Of a stretch of DNA of 64,000 bases, positions 1 through 8,360 are shown in pieces. This DNA is from Leptospira noguchii serovar Panama str. CZ214 (GTDB taxonomy: Bacteria > Spirochaetota > Leptospiria > Leptospirales > Leptospiraceae). How positions within the stretch are numbered: the first letter of the stretch is position 1; each line of letters opens with the position of its first letter. Both the position numbers and the translations under genes were made by a program. A model generated the notes under the pieces. The model ran no database searches. It saw only the letters and a list, made by a program, of their open reading frames with translations, and had not been told where the DNA came from. The stretch covers positions 230,001 through 294,000 of the forward strand of contig NZ_AKWY02000020.1 in assembly GCF_000306255.2 (NCBI RefSeq). Direction: 5' to 3'.

Positions 1-545
1 AGTTATACGAAGTTTCCAGAGAAATGTTTTTAAAAGCGGGTTATATCGAGATCGGAATGGATCATTTTGCATTGGAATCGGATTCACTTTTTCAAGCGGT
101 AAAAAACGGAAACCTGCATCGAAACTTTATGGGATACACTTCCAAAACAACAGATATGCTTTTGGGTCTCGGAGTTTCGGCAATTTCGGATAGTTGGGAT
201 TGTTTTCATCAAAACGAAAAAATTGTCAAAAAATATCAAAAGCGTATCCACGCCGAAAGATTCGCCACACTTCGGGGACATAAGTTGAATGAGGAAGATT
301 TGATACAAAGATCTTTGATTTTGCAATTATCGACCAATGGAAAGGTTATAGTACCGGAGGAAATTTTGGGAGAAGTGAGGCTGTATTTAGCCTCTATGGA
401 AGACGATACTTTAGTTAGATGGGAAGGAAATCTTCTCTCTTTGACCGAAAAAGGTAGACCTTTTCTTAGGAATGTTTGTACAAGTTTGGATTTGAGGTTG
501 CGTAGAAAAAGTCCTGAATTGAGAGTTTTTTCAAGTTCGATTTAA
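1..545 (+). CDS. hemN: Oxygen-independent coproporphyrinogen III oxidase, 3' part
   Basis: This is the C-terminal 180 or so residues of a radical-SAM coproporphyrinogen III oxidase; the reading frame is open to the left window edge, so the start and the CxxxCxxC cluster motif lie outside. The enzyme converts coproporphyrinogen III to protoporphyrinogen IX in the cytoplasm without oxygen. Seen here are the motifs DHFAL, LHRNFMGYT and LLGLGVSAIS, which are diagnostic for true HemN rather than the HemW look-alike. The tail after residue 100 of the visible part is the usual helical C-terminal domain. A HemY-type oxidase and HemH follow within 4 kb, so it is the end of a haem biosynthesis cluster. 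The family call is secure; the length cannot be judged. Confidence 0.93.
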   Translation, partial: LYEVSREMFLKAGYIEIGMDHFALESDSLFQAVKNGNLHRNFMGYTSKTTDMLLGLGVSAISDSWDCFHQNEKIVKKYQKRIHAERFATLRGHKLNEEDLIQRSLILQLSTNGKVIVPEEILGEVRLYLASMEDDTLVRWEGNLLSLTEKGRPFLRNVCTSLDLRLRRKSPELRVFSSSI

Positions 546-582
546 TTCGATCTTGGGTCAAAAAGTTGTCCAATAGATTATA

Positions 583-614
583 GGTAAGAAGTTACAATCT
601 TAAAACTTCTTACC
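583..614 (+). promoter_or_regulatory. Perfect 11-bp hairpin just upstream of a ribosome binding site
   Basis: GGTAAGAAGTT (583-593) pairs perfectly with AACTTCTTACC (604-614) around a 10-nt loop. It lies between hemN and the TTG start at 630, ending 2 nt before the Shine-Dalgarno-like GGGAAGG (617-623). There is no T-run, so it is not a standard terminator. It may tune translation of the next gene or protect the hemN mRNA end; this is inference. Confidence 0.5.
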
Positions 615-629
615 ACGGGAAGGTCCGTT

Positions 630-1595
630 TTGAAATCATCTTTAAAAAAACTCGTTTTAGTTTTTGGCATATCTTTTATATTCATTTTTTCGATTTCGGC
701 GGAGACTGTTCTACTTCAAGAAGGCGGCAGTTATCGAGGTAAGGTAATTACACAAAATCAAAAGACACTTACGATTCAAACAAAACACGGTAAACACGTA
801 ATATCTAAAAAAGAAATTTTAAAAGTAATTTATAAGGATGTGAGCGAAGAAGAGGAAGAAAACGTTCGCAACGCTGAAATCCAAAGATTAGAAGAAGAAA
901 AACTTACAAAACAAAGAAATCTAGAATTAAAAAAACAGCAAGAGGAAGAAGAAAGACTTAGAAAAGAAAGAGAGGCTGCGGAAAAAAATAAACCGGTTCC
1001 ACCGCCTCCACCACCACCTAAAAAACCGGAGGTTTCTAGAGTTGGGGCTCTTGCAAGATCCGTAGTACTTCCAGGTTGGGGACAATGGGCAAGTGGAAGA
1101 AAGTTTGCGGCGATCATTTATCCTACTCTTTTTTTGGCTGCTGGTTACGCAGTATATGAGAATAATCGCAAGTATGTAGTTGCCAAAAGAGAATACGAAA
1201 GTTACGGAAATCCATACTCAAACAGTTCTCTCGCACTCGCTGCTTTAGGAATGCCCAATCCCGAGTTACCTCCCGTAATTACCGACCCGCTTACTCTTCA
1301 TCTTTATAATCAGGAACTAAGTCCTTATCAGGATAAAAGGGAAGCAGTAGATAAGGCCTATAAAAATCTGCAAACCAGCATAGGTGTGTTAGCTGGAATT
1401 TATGTGATCAACTTGATGGATGCGTTTATTTTTGGCGGGCAAATTTCTTCCACGGTAGGAATTTCAAACGGAGCGACTAAGGGATTGATTTTTGATTACA
1501 ACCCGATGGCGAATTCCGGAACAACAAACGGCGGTTTTACGAACGGGCCTACTTTTGAGTCTAAATATACATTCGGCTACAGGTATCAATTCTAG
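630..1595 (+). CDS. Membrane protein with charged coiled coil and proline stretch
   Basis: A 321-residue protein of unknown function starting at TTG, chosen because GGGAAGG sits 6 nt upstream. Residues 1-24 form a signal peptide or anchor ending in SISA. Next comes a small beta-rich stretch (about 25-75, ending in Lys-Lys-Glu-Ile), then a Glu/Lys/Arg-rich coiled coil (about 75-120), a run of seven prolines, and a region with RSVVLPGWGQ followed by a hydrophobic segment. The LPGWGQ pattern is typical of DUF5683-like small membrane domains. The protein sits between hemN and the HemY-type oxidase on the same strand, but nothing in it suggests a haem enzyme. Probably envelope-associated. Confidence 0.8.
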   Translation: MKSSLKKLVLVFGISFIFIFSISAETVLLQEGGSYRGKVITQNQKTLTIQTKHGKHVISKKEILKVIYKDVSEEEEENVRNAEIQRLEEEKLTKQRNLELKKQQEEEERLRKEREAAEKNKPVPPPPPPPKKPEVSRVGALARSVVLPGWGQWASGRKFAAIIYPTLFLAAGYAVYENNRKYVVAKREYESYGNPYSNSSLALAALGMPNPELPPVITDPLTLHLYNQELSPYQDKREAVDKAYKNLQTSIGVLAGIYVINLMDAFIFGGQISSTVGISNGATKGLIFDYNPMANSGTTNGGFTNGPTFESKYTFGYRYQF

Positions 1596-1703
1596 GATTT
1601 GGTTATATTAGAATTCAATAATTCTTTTAAGAATAATAGAAAGAATCTACTTTCTTTTATGATTGCTGATTTACAATCTTTCGATTCTTTTTAAAATAGA
1701 TCC

Positions 1704-2984
1704 GTGAAAATACAATCACCGGATTATATAGTTATCGGAGCGGGTTTTACAGGACTTCTTTATTCTACCCTTGCTATTTTAGAGGGAAAATCTGTGTTTC
1801 TTTACGAAAAACAGAATCGATCCGGAGGATTGGTAGGCTCCATTCAAACACCATTTGGACTTGTAGAAACGGCTGCAAATGGAATCTTAAATTCGTACCA
1901 ACTCGAGGAACTAACGTCCGCGCTTGGTTTGAAAATTCTTACCGCAGAAAAAAAATCCAAAAAAAGATTTATCTGGAAAAACGGATCTCCTACTATATTT
2001 CCGCTCACTTTTTTAGAAACCTTACGTGTGTTATATGGAATTTTAGTAATCTCCGCTGAGATCCGAACGGGAGAATCCGTTTATCAGTGGGGAGTTCGTG
2101 TTTTGGGAAAAGGTGCGGTAAAAAACGTATTGGAACCGGGTTTTAGTGGAATTTATGCCGGAGATTTAAAGGATATGTCCGCTGAACTAGTGTTAGGCGC
2201 TTGGATTACTTCAAAGGGTTCTCTTTTAAAAAATATTCATGAGAGAATTCAAAATAAAAAAACAGAACGAAAGGTCCTTAAACAAAAAAGAGGAACGGTG
2301 AGTTTTAGGTGCGGTTTAGGAGAACTTCTAAATGCAATGGAAACAAAAATTAAATCGTCTCCAAATTCTAAGATATATCATTCGCAAGAATCCCCTACCC
2401 TAAACTCGCTTAGAAAAAAATATCCTAATTCAAAAATCATTCTTTCCTGCGGCTTGGAATCTTCTTTAAAATTATTATCATCAAGTTTTCCGGTTTTTAA
2501 AAAATATGAAAAATTATGTAAAACTCTGGGAGTTGTAACCGTCACTCGATTTGGTTACCAGCCTCTACTCGAAAAAAAGAACGGATTTGGAATTCTTTTT
2601 CCTTCCGATTCTGGGTTTCGGGTTCGGGGTATTTTATTTAATTCTTCTATTTTTTCGGAAAGAGTTTCTAAAGGACATTACTCGGAAACTTTTATCTTTG
2701 GAGGCGCTCTAGATCAAGAAATCGTAAAATTCAAAGAAAGAGAGATTATAAACGTGTTAGAAGAGGATCGAAAAAAAATATCGTTTCAAAACGACGAGCC
2801 GTTGAATCACTACGTTACGGTTTGGAAATCAGCTCTTCCATTATACGATTTAGCTCTTCTTGAATTTAACAAAGAATTAGATCGAAGTCTGCCGGAAGGA
2901 ATTTTTGTAGAAGGAAATTTTAGATACGGCATTGGTCTCAGTTCCATTTTAGAAAGAGCTTGGAACGTTATGCGAAATCAATAA
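1704..2984 (+). CDS. hemY: Protoporphyrinogen oxidase, HemY type
   Basis: A 426-residue FAD-dependent amine-oxidase-like protein, predicted to oxidise protoporphyrinogen IX to protoporphyrin IX. The N-terminus carries the dinucleotide-binding motif VIGAGFTGLLYS followed at the end of beta-2 by a glutamate (LYEK) and RSGG, as in the HemY family. The C-terminus has a second FAD-contact region (EGNFRYGIGLSSILERA). The start is GTG at 1704; no strong Shine-Dalgarno is visible. The position between hemN and hemH supports the penultimate step of haem synthesis. A related FAD oxidase such as a phytoene-desaturase-like enzyme is a less likely alternative given the context. Confidence 0.86.
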   Translation: MKIQSPDYIVIGAGFTGLLYSTLAILEGKSVFLYEKQNRSGGLVGSIQTPFGLVETAANGILNSYQLEELTSALGLKILTAEKKSKKRFIWKNGSPTIFPLTFLETLRVLYGILVISAEIRTGESVYQWGVRVLGKGAVKNVLEPGFSGIYAGDLKDMSAELVLGAWITSKGSLLKNIHERIQNKKTERKVLKQKRGTVSFRCGLGELLNAMETKIKSSPNSKIYHSQESPTLNSLRKKYPNSKIILSCGLESSLKLLSSSFPVFKKYEKLCKTLGVVTVTRFGYQPLLEKKNGFGILFPSDSGFRVRGILFNSSIFSERVSKGHYSETFIFGGALDQEIVKFKEREIINVLEEDRKKISFQNDEPLNHYVTVWKSALPLYDLALLEFNKELDRSLPEGIFVEGNFRYGIGLSSILERAWNVMRNQ

Positions 2985-3146
2985 GGATACGCATAAGATA
3001 ACGTGAGCAGGGCGTAAAAACCCATAAGTTGAAATCTGAACTTTATAAATCTATTCTTTTACGAAAAAATTGACCTAAGATAAAACGAATTTCTTCCACC
3101 GAATTCGCGTTAAGTTAGGGGTTTAACTCAAAAATTTAAAACGAAA

Positions 3147-4259
3147 TCATCTTAAATTTTTTAATGGATGATATTGTGTACATTCTACCGAATTTAAATT
3201 ATGGCCTCCTAGTTTTTTACAAAGACATTCTTTCTTTGGAGTCCGAGAGGACTCTAACGCTATTTTTGCCATCGCTTCTATAAATTTAGGATAAACTCCG
3301 GGAGCCGGAATTCGATAGTATTCTAAAATTCCATTTTGATGAGCGACTTTTTTAAGTTGTTCTCCGATTTCTTCTAAGGTTTCCAAGTGATCGCTTACAA
3401 AACTGATCGGATATACGGCTACTCTTTTGATTCCTTTTTTTCCAAGCTCTTCTAACATTTGGATCGTATTTGGCTCTGTCCATTTGGAAGGCCCTACCCT
3501 ACTCTGAAAAGAGATATGGCATTCTCCTAAAAATCCTTTCTCGTAGAGTAGTTTTTTAAGATTTTTTACATTGAAGTCTATTTCTTCTTTGTAGCGATCA
3601 CCTTTTTGAATTAGGCGAATCGGAATTCCGTGTGCGCTAAATACTAAGTCGATCGTTTTCCAATTAGAAACTTTTAAAAAAGAATCGGAATGTAAAAACT
3701 CTTTCCGATTGAGTCTACCTTGGAAAAAATCTAAAATTAAATCCCGAATTGATTCCAAATAAATTTGAGAAGAATGAAAAGGTATAACCCAACCTTCGGC
3801 ACCTACCGGACAAAATCCAATGATTTGTTCTATAAGTTTGGCGGTGCTTAGAACGGTGGATCTGGAGAAATGAGGATATAATGGAAATATAATATTTTTT
3901 TTACTCGGAATCAGAGATTCCGCAGACATGTCCCTGATATTTGGATGACCACAGGTCATTGTAATACTACTTTCCCAGGTTTTTCCGGTAATTTTTTTGA
4001 GGGTTTGGGCGATCGCGACCGCTTGTTTGTTGGTTTCCGAAACTAAAGGAGAACCTCCTCCAAATCCCATCGACTCGTAGATTTTTGCAATTTTAGGAGC
4101 TCTTCTTTTTGCGATCCATCTTCCTAATGGTTTTCGGATCCATTCTGGAAGTGGAAGATCAAAAACAAAAGGATCTTCAAAAAGATCGATCAGAAACTTT
4201 TCGATTTCAAATTTGTTTTGTGGACCACCTAGATTGATAAATAGAATTCTATTCTTCAG
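3147..4259 (-). CDS. hemH: Ferrochelatase, apparently starting at CTG
   Basis: Ferrochelatase inserts Fe2+ into protoporphyrin IX, the last step of haem synthesis. The first ATG in frame (4070) would remove the conserved family N-terminus. Reading upstream in frame gives 63 more residues including RILFINLGGPQ and IYESMGFGGGSPL, which match the family start. The only plausible initiator before the in-frame TGA is CTG at 4257-4259, with AAAGGA 7 nt upstream. Other landmarks are VFSAHGIPI (catalytic His) and FQSRVGPSKWTEP. The predicted length is 370 residues. The C-terminal tail has Cys-Leu-Cys and a further Cys, which could be a remnant or variant of a C-terminal Fe-S site; this is inference. 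It converges on hemY. Confidence 0.88.
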   Translation of the reverse strand: MKNRILFINLGGPQNKFEIEKFLIDLFEDPFVFDLPLPEWIRKPLGRWIAKRRAPKIAKIYESMGFGGGSPLVSETNKQAVAIAQTLKKITGKTWESSITMTCGHPNIRDMSAESLIPSKKNIIFPLYPHFSRSTVLSTAKLIEQIIGFCPVGAEGWVIPFHSSQIYLESIRDLILDFFQGRLNRKEFLHSDSFLKVSNWKTIDLVFSAHGIPIRLIQKGDRYKEEIDFNVKNLKKLLYEKGFLGECHISFQSRVGPSKWTEPNTIQMLEELGKKGIKRVAVYPISFVSDHLETLEEIGEQLKKVAHQNGILEYYRIPAPGVYPKFIEAMAKIALESSRTPKKECLCKKLGGHNLNSVECTQYHPLKNLR

Positions 4260-4327
4260 ATCGTTTTCCTTTCAAAGTAGGCTTAAGTTTTACCGATTTT
4301 ATTAAAGAACTTAAAATTGTAATTTCC

Positions 4328-5425
4328 TTAATACAAAAATCCAGTCAGAGATAGTTCAACGTTCCATTCTTTTAGATTCATATAATTTTTATAATGGCCT
4401 AGGTGTTGGGATAAAATGTCGTTTTCACTGAGCCCACCTTTGGTAAAAAAATGTCCGTCGCCGAAAAGTCTGTGTTCGTTGAGTTTAAGAAACATCAGAT
4501 AATTTCCGAAAATTTTCCCCGCTCCTATGTTGAAGTCGATTCCAAAACCGGAAACGTCTCCGATAAAATTGAGGGCTCTTTGATAGTGGAAGTCTCGAAA
4601 ATGTCCCGTCCAAAAAATTCCGGAAAAAGAAGTTTCAAAGACCCACTCTCCGTTTGAATATCTATAACCTAGACCCAAAGGAAATTCGTAGGTGGAATAT
4701 GAAAAACTTAGACCCAGTCCTATTCTATTTAAAAAAACTGGACTAGAATCGAAAAATTGAAACACGTCGTAGAGAATATATTTCATAAACGTATATTGAA
4801 ATCCACCGGTAAGATAAAACCCTTTTCCTTCTTTTCTATAGTCCGCTTCTCCGTCTCCGAAGTATCTTCTTAGTATAAGGGATTGGCTGTTGTTTTTCAT
4901 AGACAAACGTCCTCTCCCATCCGCAAAATTTCGAGAACCTATAAAAGTGTAAGGTGTATCATAGTAAGAAAACTCTCTCGTTGAAATTTTGGTTCCTCTT
5001 TCGACCGTTGGATCTCCTAAAAAGAAGTCCTCGTCCCTTCCCTCTCCCGCGTTTACATAACGTCCGGTGGTTTTGATGTTTAGATCGGCTTCCCATTTTT
5101 CCCAACGAAGAGTAAAACCTAATCCGGCGTAGTTGAAGTCTCTCGCATACGTGATTCTAGAGCCTCCTTTAAGTCCGGAAAGATTTGGATATTTGGTGCC
5201 GGTTTCGAAAATATTATCTCCTCCGTTTCTTCCTGCGAGTATCGTAAAAGAAGACTGCCGTAGTAGCTTCTTAAAAAAAGTTTCTTCGTTTGTAATTGGT
5301 TTTTCTTTTTCAGGAAAAGGTTTGGTGATTTCGTCAGAGTTCGGAATGGTGATCTGGGAGTAGATCGGTGCAAACGAAAAAAGGTGTAAGACTAAAATTA
5401 GAAGGGGTATTTGTTTTATTTTCAT
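4328..5425 (-). CDS. Predicted outer-membrane beta-barrel protein
   Basis: A 365-residue exported protein of unknown function. An upstream TTG at 5470 also opens the frame, but the ATG at 5425 gives a clean signal peptide (MKIKQIPLLILVLHLFSFAP, then IYSQ), so I chose it. The rest is rich in alternating aromatic and polar residues, with many Gly, Tyr and Phe, and ends in an aromatic residue (LTGFLY), as outer-membrane barrels do. No enzyme motif was seen. It is divergent from parA and its upstream region contains one proposed parS site. It could be a porin-like or Leptospira-specific surface protein. Confidence 0.78.
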   Translation of the reverse strand: MKIKQIPLLILVLHLFSFAPIYSQITIPNSDEITKPFPEKEKPITNEETFFKKLLRQSSFTILAGRNGGDNIFETGTKYPNLSGLKGGSRITYARDFNYAGLGFTLRWEKWEADLNIKTTGRYVNAGEGRDEDFFLGDPTVERGTKISTREFSYYDTPYTFIGSRNFADGRGRLSMKNNSQSLILRRYFGDGEADYRKEGKGFYLTGGFQYTFMKYILYDVFQFFDSSPVFLNRIGLGLSFSYSTYEFPLGLGYRYSNGEWVFETSFSGIFWTGHFRDFHYQRALNFIGDVSGFGIDFNIGAGKIFGNYLMFLKLNEHRLFGDGHFFTKGGLSENDILSQHLGHYKNYMNLKEWNVELSLTGFLY

Positions 5426-5461
5426 AGGTTTACTGTCTGAATTTAAATTACCGACGATTCT

Positions 5462-5482
5462 GGGGTGCAATCATTTCACCCC
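5462..5482. promoter_or_regulatory. Candidate parS site 1 (21-bp near-palindrome)
   Basis: The arms GGGGTGCAAT and ATTTCACCCC flank a central C, with one mismatch between the arms. The same sequence, 19 of 21 bases and same orientation, recurs at 7113-7133 inside parB. Two such sites bracketing parA-parB suggest the ParB-binding centromere. Sequence and placement are seen; function is inferred. Confidence 0.6.
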
Positions 5483-5581
5483 GAAAGATTGAATGGACGG
5501 ATCAAGACAAATTAACTCGCCCTACCCTACTCACGCAATACAGTTTTTAGTGTTTTTGAAATCGATGCGACATAGTTTGAT

Positions 5582-5610
5582 TTGACAGTGTGTATGTGTC
5601 CGAATGAAAT
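5582..5610 (+). promoter_or_regulatory. parA: Possible parA promoter
   Basis: TTGACA at 5582-5587 is followed after 17 nt by TGAAAT at 5605-5610, a four-of-six match to a -10 box. AGGAG at 5616-5620 precedes the parA ATG at 5632. The promoter lies about 100 bp downstream of candidate parS site 1, which would allow autoregulation. Confidence 0.4.
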
Positions 5611-5631
5611 TGACTAGGAGACTAAAGGTTC

Positions 5632-6549
5632 ATGAATTCTAAAAATCTAACAGTCCGGCAGATTTTAGATGAGTTTGAAGTGTCCTCGGAAGAGGAATTT
5701 CTATCCAAAGTAAAGGAATGGAAAATTCCAACTTTCGGAAAAGGAAAATTCGATCGTGAAATAATAGAAAAATATTTTCAAAGAATGGACAAACGAATTT
5801 ACGATTCTTCCATCATCGCGGTCTCCAATCAAAAAGGAGGAGAAGGTAAAACCACCGTTTCGGTATGTTTAGCGGAGGCGCTTGCTAAGTCAGCGTCTGT
5901 GCTTCTTGTGGACTGGGACGCTCAGGCTAATATCACCCAGCTTTTTTTCGGTGCCGTAGAAAATTCGGTGTTTCATTCTCTGGGTTATAAGGGAGAGGAT
6001 CAAATTCCGGTAAAAGATTTAGTGATCAGCCTCGCTCCGAATTTGGATCTATTGCCTTCTTCCATTCATCTGGCCAATTTTACGACTCCGTATGAAAGAG
6101 ACGATTTCGAACTTTTGAAAGACGCGCTTAAGCCGGTTCGTTCCAGTTATAAATATATTATCATAGATTGTCCGCCTTCCTTAGGTCTAATTTTAGAAAA
6201 TGCTTTGATCGCCGCCGATCAAGTATTGATACCAATTCAAACACGGGCTTTTAGCGTTCAAGGCCTGAAAGATTTACATTCTACAATTTTAAAAATTAAA
6301 AAGAAAGCAAATCCGTCCCTAAATCTTTTAGGGGCTGTTCTCAATCAATACGAAGACGCGCGTGCGCTCGCGGGACTTGCGGACGCCATCCGAAAATATT
6401 TTGAAGTTTTTGATACGGTTATCTATAGAAGAGAATCAATTCCCCAGGCGCAGGCCAAGAAAAAACTTTTGGGAGAATACGACAACAAAGCTATGCAGAT
6501 GTTTTCTTCTTTGGCGGAGGAATTAATGGAGAGGATTTCAAATGGCTAA
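5632..6549 (+). CDS. parA: ParA partition ATPase
   Basis: A 305-residue Walker-type ParA/Soj ATPase that moves or positions replicon DNA together with ParB. The deviant Walker A box is KGGEGKTT (residues 68-75), the switch region is LLVDWDAQAN and the Walker B box is YIIIDCPPS. About 60 residues precede the ATPase core and look like a small DNA-binding or regulatory region, as in larger ParA proteins that repress their own operon. The stop overlaps the parB start by 8 nt, so the two are translationally coupled. A dedicated ParAB with nearby candidate parS sites fits a second chromosome or other large secondary replicon. Confidence 0.95.
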   Translation: MNSKNLTVRQILDEFEVSSEEEFLSKVKEWKIPTFGKGKFDREIIEKYFQRMDKRIYDSSIIAVSNQKGGEGKTTVSVCLAEALAKSASVLLVDWDAQANITQLFFGAVENSVFHSLGYKGEDQIPVKDLVISLAPNLDLLPSSIHLANFTTPYERDDFELLKDALKPVRSSYKYIIIDCPPSLGLILENALIAADQVLIPIQTRAFSVQGLKDLHSTILKIKKKANPSLNLLGAVLNQYEDARALAGLADAIRKYFEVFDTVIYRRESIPQAQAKKKLLGEYDNKAMQMFSSLAEELMERISNG

Positions 6550-7252
6550 ACGATCTGATTTTGCGGGAATGGATCTTCTTACCGCCTTTGGAGAAAAAGA
6601 ATCCTCTAAAGCGGAAATGCAACTTTCGGATATTATTCCCAACCCATATCAACCTAGGGTTTTTGGAAAAGAAGAGGTTTCCGATCTTGTAGAATCTATG
6701 AAACGATTGGGATTGATCGAGCCGATTGTAGTTCGAAAGTCCGGAAAAAAATATCAAATTGTGGCGGGAGAAAGAAGGTATCAGGCCGCAAAAATTCTTA
6801 AATGGAACACGATTCCCGCCATCGAAACCTCTGCGTCCGAGGACAAATGTTTTGAAATGGCTCTCGCGGAAAATGAAAAAAGAAAAAGTCTTAATCCTTG
6901 GGAAGTAGGACGCGCGATTCAATTTTTGAGAAAAGAAAAAAAGAAAACTGCAGAAGAAGTTTCTAAAATTCTAGGATTTACCGAAAGATACGTAAAACAA
7001 TTGAGTTCTATTGCAAGGCTCGATCAGAAATCGGTGGCGGATCTGATTAAGTCCGGAAAGGATGCTTCTGTAAAAAACCTGGAAACACTTTTAAAACAAA
7101 AAGAGGGTAGGGGGGGTGAAATCATTTCATCCCGGAAATTGGTCCAGTCTAAAGTTGTTTTACAAATTGGAAAACTTTCTTTGCAACAAAGGGAAAAATT
7201 TTTAAAAGAACTTTCTTCTTTAAAAAAGAAATACGGGATCAAAGATTATTAG
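6542..7252 (+). CDS. parB: ParB partition protein
   Basis: A 236-residue ParB/Spo0J protein that binds parS and spreads along DNA. The N-terminal nuclease-like domain has IIPNPYQPR and the CTP-binding signature GERRYQA. The helix-turn-helix that reads parS lies around KTAEEVSKILGFTERYVKQL. The C-terminal lysine-rich part would be the dimerisation region. Codons near residues 190-197 (Arg-Gly-Gly-Glu-Ile-Ile-Ser) contain candidate parS site 2, so the coding sequence doubles as a binding site. It is somewhat shorter than typical chromosomal ParB. Confidence 0.95.
   Translation: MAKRSDFAGMDLLTAFGEKESSKAEMQLSDIIPNPYQPRVFGKEEVSDLVESMKRLGLIEPIVVRKSGKKYQIVAGERRYQAAKILKWNTIPAIETSASEDKCFEMALAENEKRKSLNPWEVGRAIQFLRKEKKKTAEEVSKILGFTERYVKQLSSIARLDQKSVADLIKSGKDASVKNLETLLKQKEGRGGEIISSRKLVQSKVVLQIGKLSLQQREKFLKELSSLKKKYGIKDY
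7113..7133. promoter_or_regulatory. Candidate parS site 2, inside parB
   Basis: The arms GGGGTGAAAT and ATTTCATCCC flank a central C, with one mismatch between the arms. It differs at only two of 21 positions from the site at 5462-5482. It lies in the 3' part of parB, and parS sites inside or beside par genes are well known in other bacteria. Confidence 0.6.
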
Positions 7253-7350
7253 AAGTAGTTTTAAAAACTTATCGTGGTGTTTGAAACGATGATAGACACC
7301 TAAAAAAAATTTTAAATTGATTTTTAATTAAATTTTTAAACGGAGAAAAC

Positions 7351-7953
7351 ATGAAGTTCGTTATTGTAGCCGGTCCTCATAGAAAGATTTCACAATCGGC
7401 CAAGGTCGCAAATTGGATCGGAAATAAACTTGAAACCTTGGGTCATCGGAGTTGGATTCTTGATTTAGGAAATCATAAACTTCCGATTTGGGACGATTCT
7501 TTTTGGGAGGGTGGAGAGTTTTGGGATAAGATTTGGAAACCGATAGAAACTGAGCTCAAAACCGCGGAGGCCTTTGTTTTTGTAACTCCGGAATATTCTG
7601 GTATGGCTTCTCCCAGTCTGAAAAATTTTCTTCTCTATTGTAATTCTAATCTGTTAGGCCACAAACCGGTTTTGATATGTGCAGTTTCTGCGAGTAGGGG
7701 AGGGGCTTATCCAATTGCCGAACTTAGGATGAGCAGTTATAAAAATACCAGGCTCTGTTACATTCCAGAACATATTATTGTCAGAGACGCGGAACACATT
7801 TTAAACGGACCTGAACCTGTAAATCAAGAAGATACTTATATTAGAAATCGGATCGATTTTGCCCTCAAAATTTTAGTAAGTTATGGAGAAGCTCTAAAAC
7901 AAGTTAGAGATTCCGGTGTGACCTTTCGAAAAGAATTCCCGAATGGAATGTAA
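7351..7953 (+). CDS. NADPH-dependent FMN reductase family flavoprotein
   Basis: A 200-residue protein of the flavodoxin-like NAD(P)H-dependent FMN reductase family. The visible family marks are the N-terminal beta strand FVIVAGPHRKISQSAKVA, the flavin-loop motif FVTPEYSGMASPSLKNFL, and SASRGGAYPIAELR near residue 115. It probably reduces flavins or quinones in the cytoplasm. The ATG follows GGAG by a normal distance. It stands about 100 bp after parB and need not be functionally linked to it. The natural substrate cannot be read from sequence. Confidence 0.85.
   Translation: MKFVIVAGPHRKISQSAKVANWIGNKLETLGHRSWILDLGNHKLPIWDDSFWEGGEFWDKIWKPIETELKTAEAFVFVTPEYSGMASPSLKNFLLYCNSNLLGHKPVLICAVSASRGGAYPIAELRMSSYKNTRLCYIPEHIIVRDAEHILNGPEPVNQEDTYIRNRIDFALKILVSYGEALKQVRDSGVTFRKEFPNGM

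Positions 7954-8360
<407 letters not shown>

Noticed and set aside
830..1117. 95-codon frame opposite the proline/coiled-coil gene, with a glycine run
   Set aside because: It is the antisense shadow of the Pro- and Glu-rich stretch of the plus-strand gene.
1638..1658. Weak AGAAAG/CTTTCT hairpin with short T-run before hemY
   Set aside because: Six A/T-rich pairs only; not distinguishable from background in this composition.
4451..4657. 68-codon plus-strand frame inside the barrel gene
   Set aside because: Antisense shadow of the minus-strand outer-membrane protein gene.
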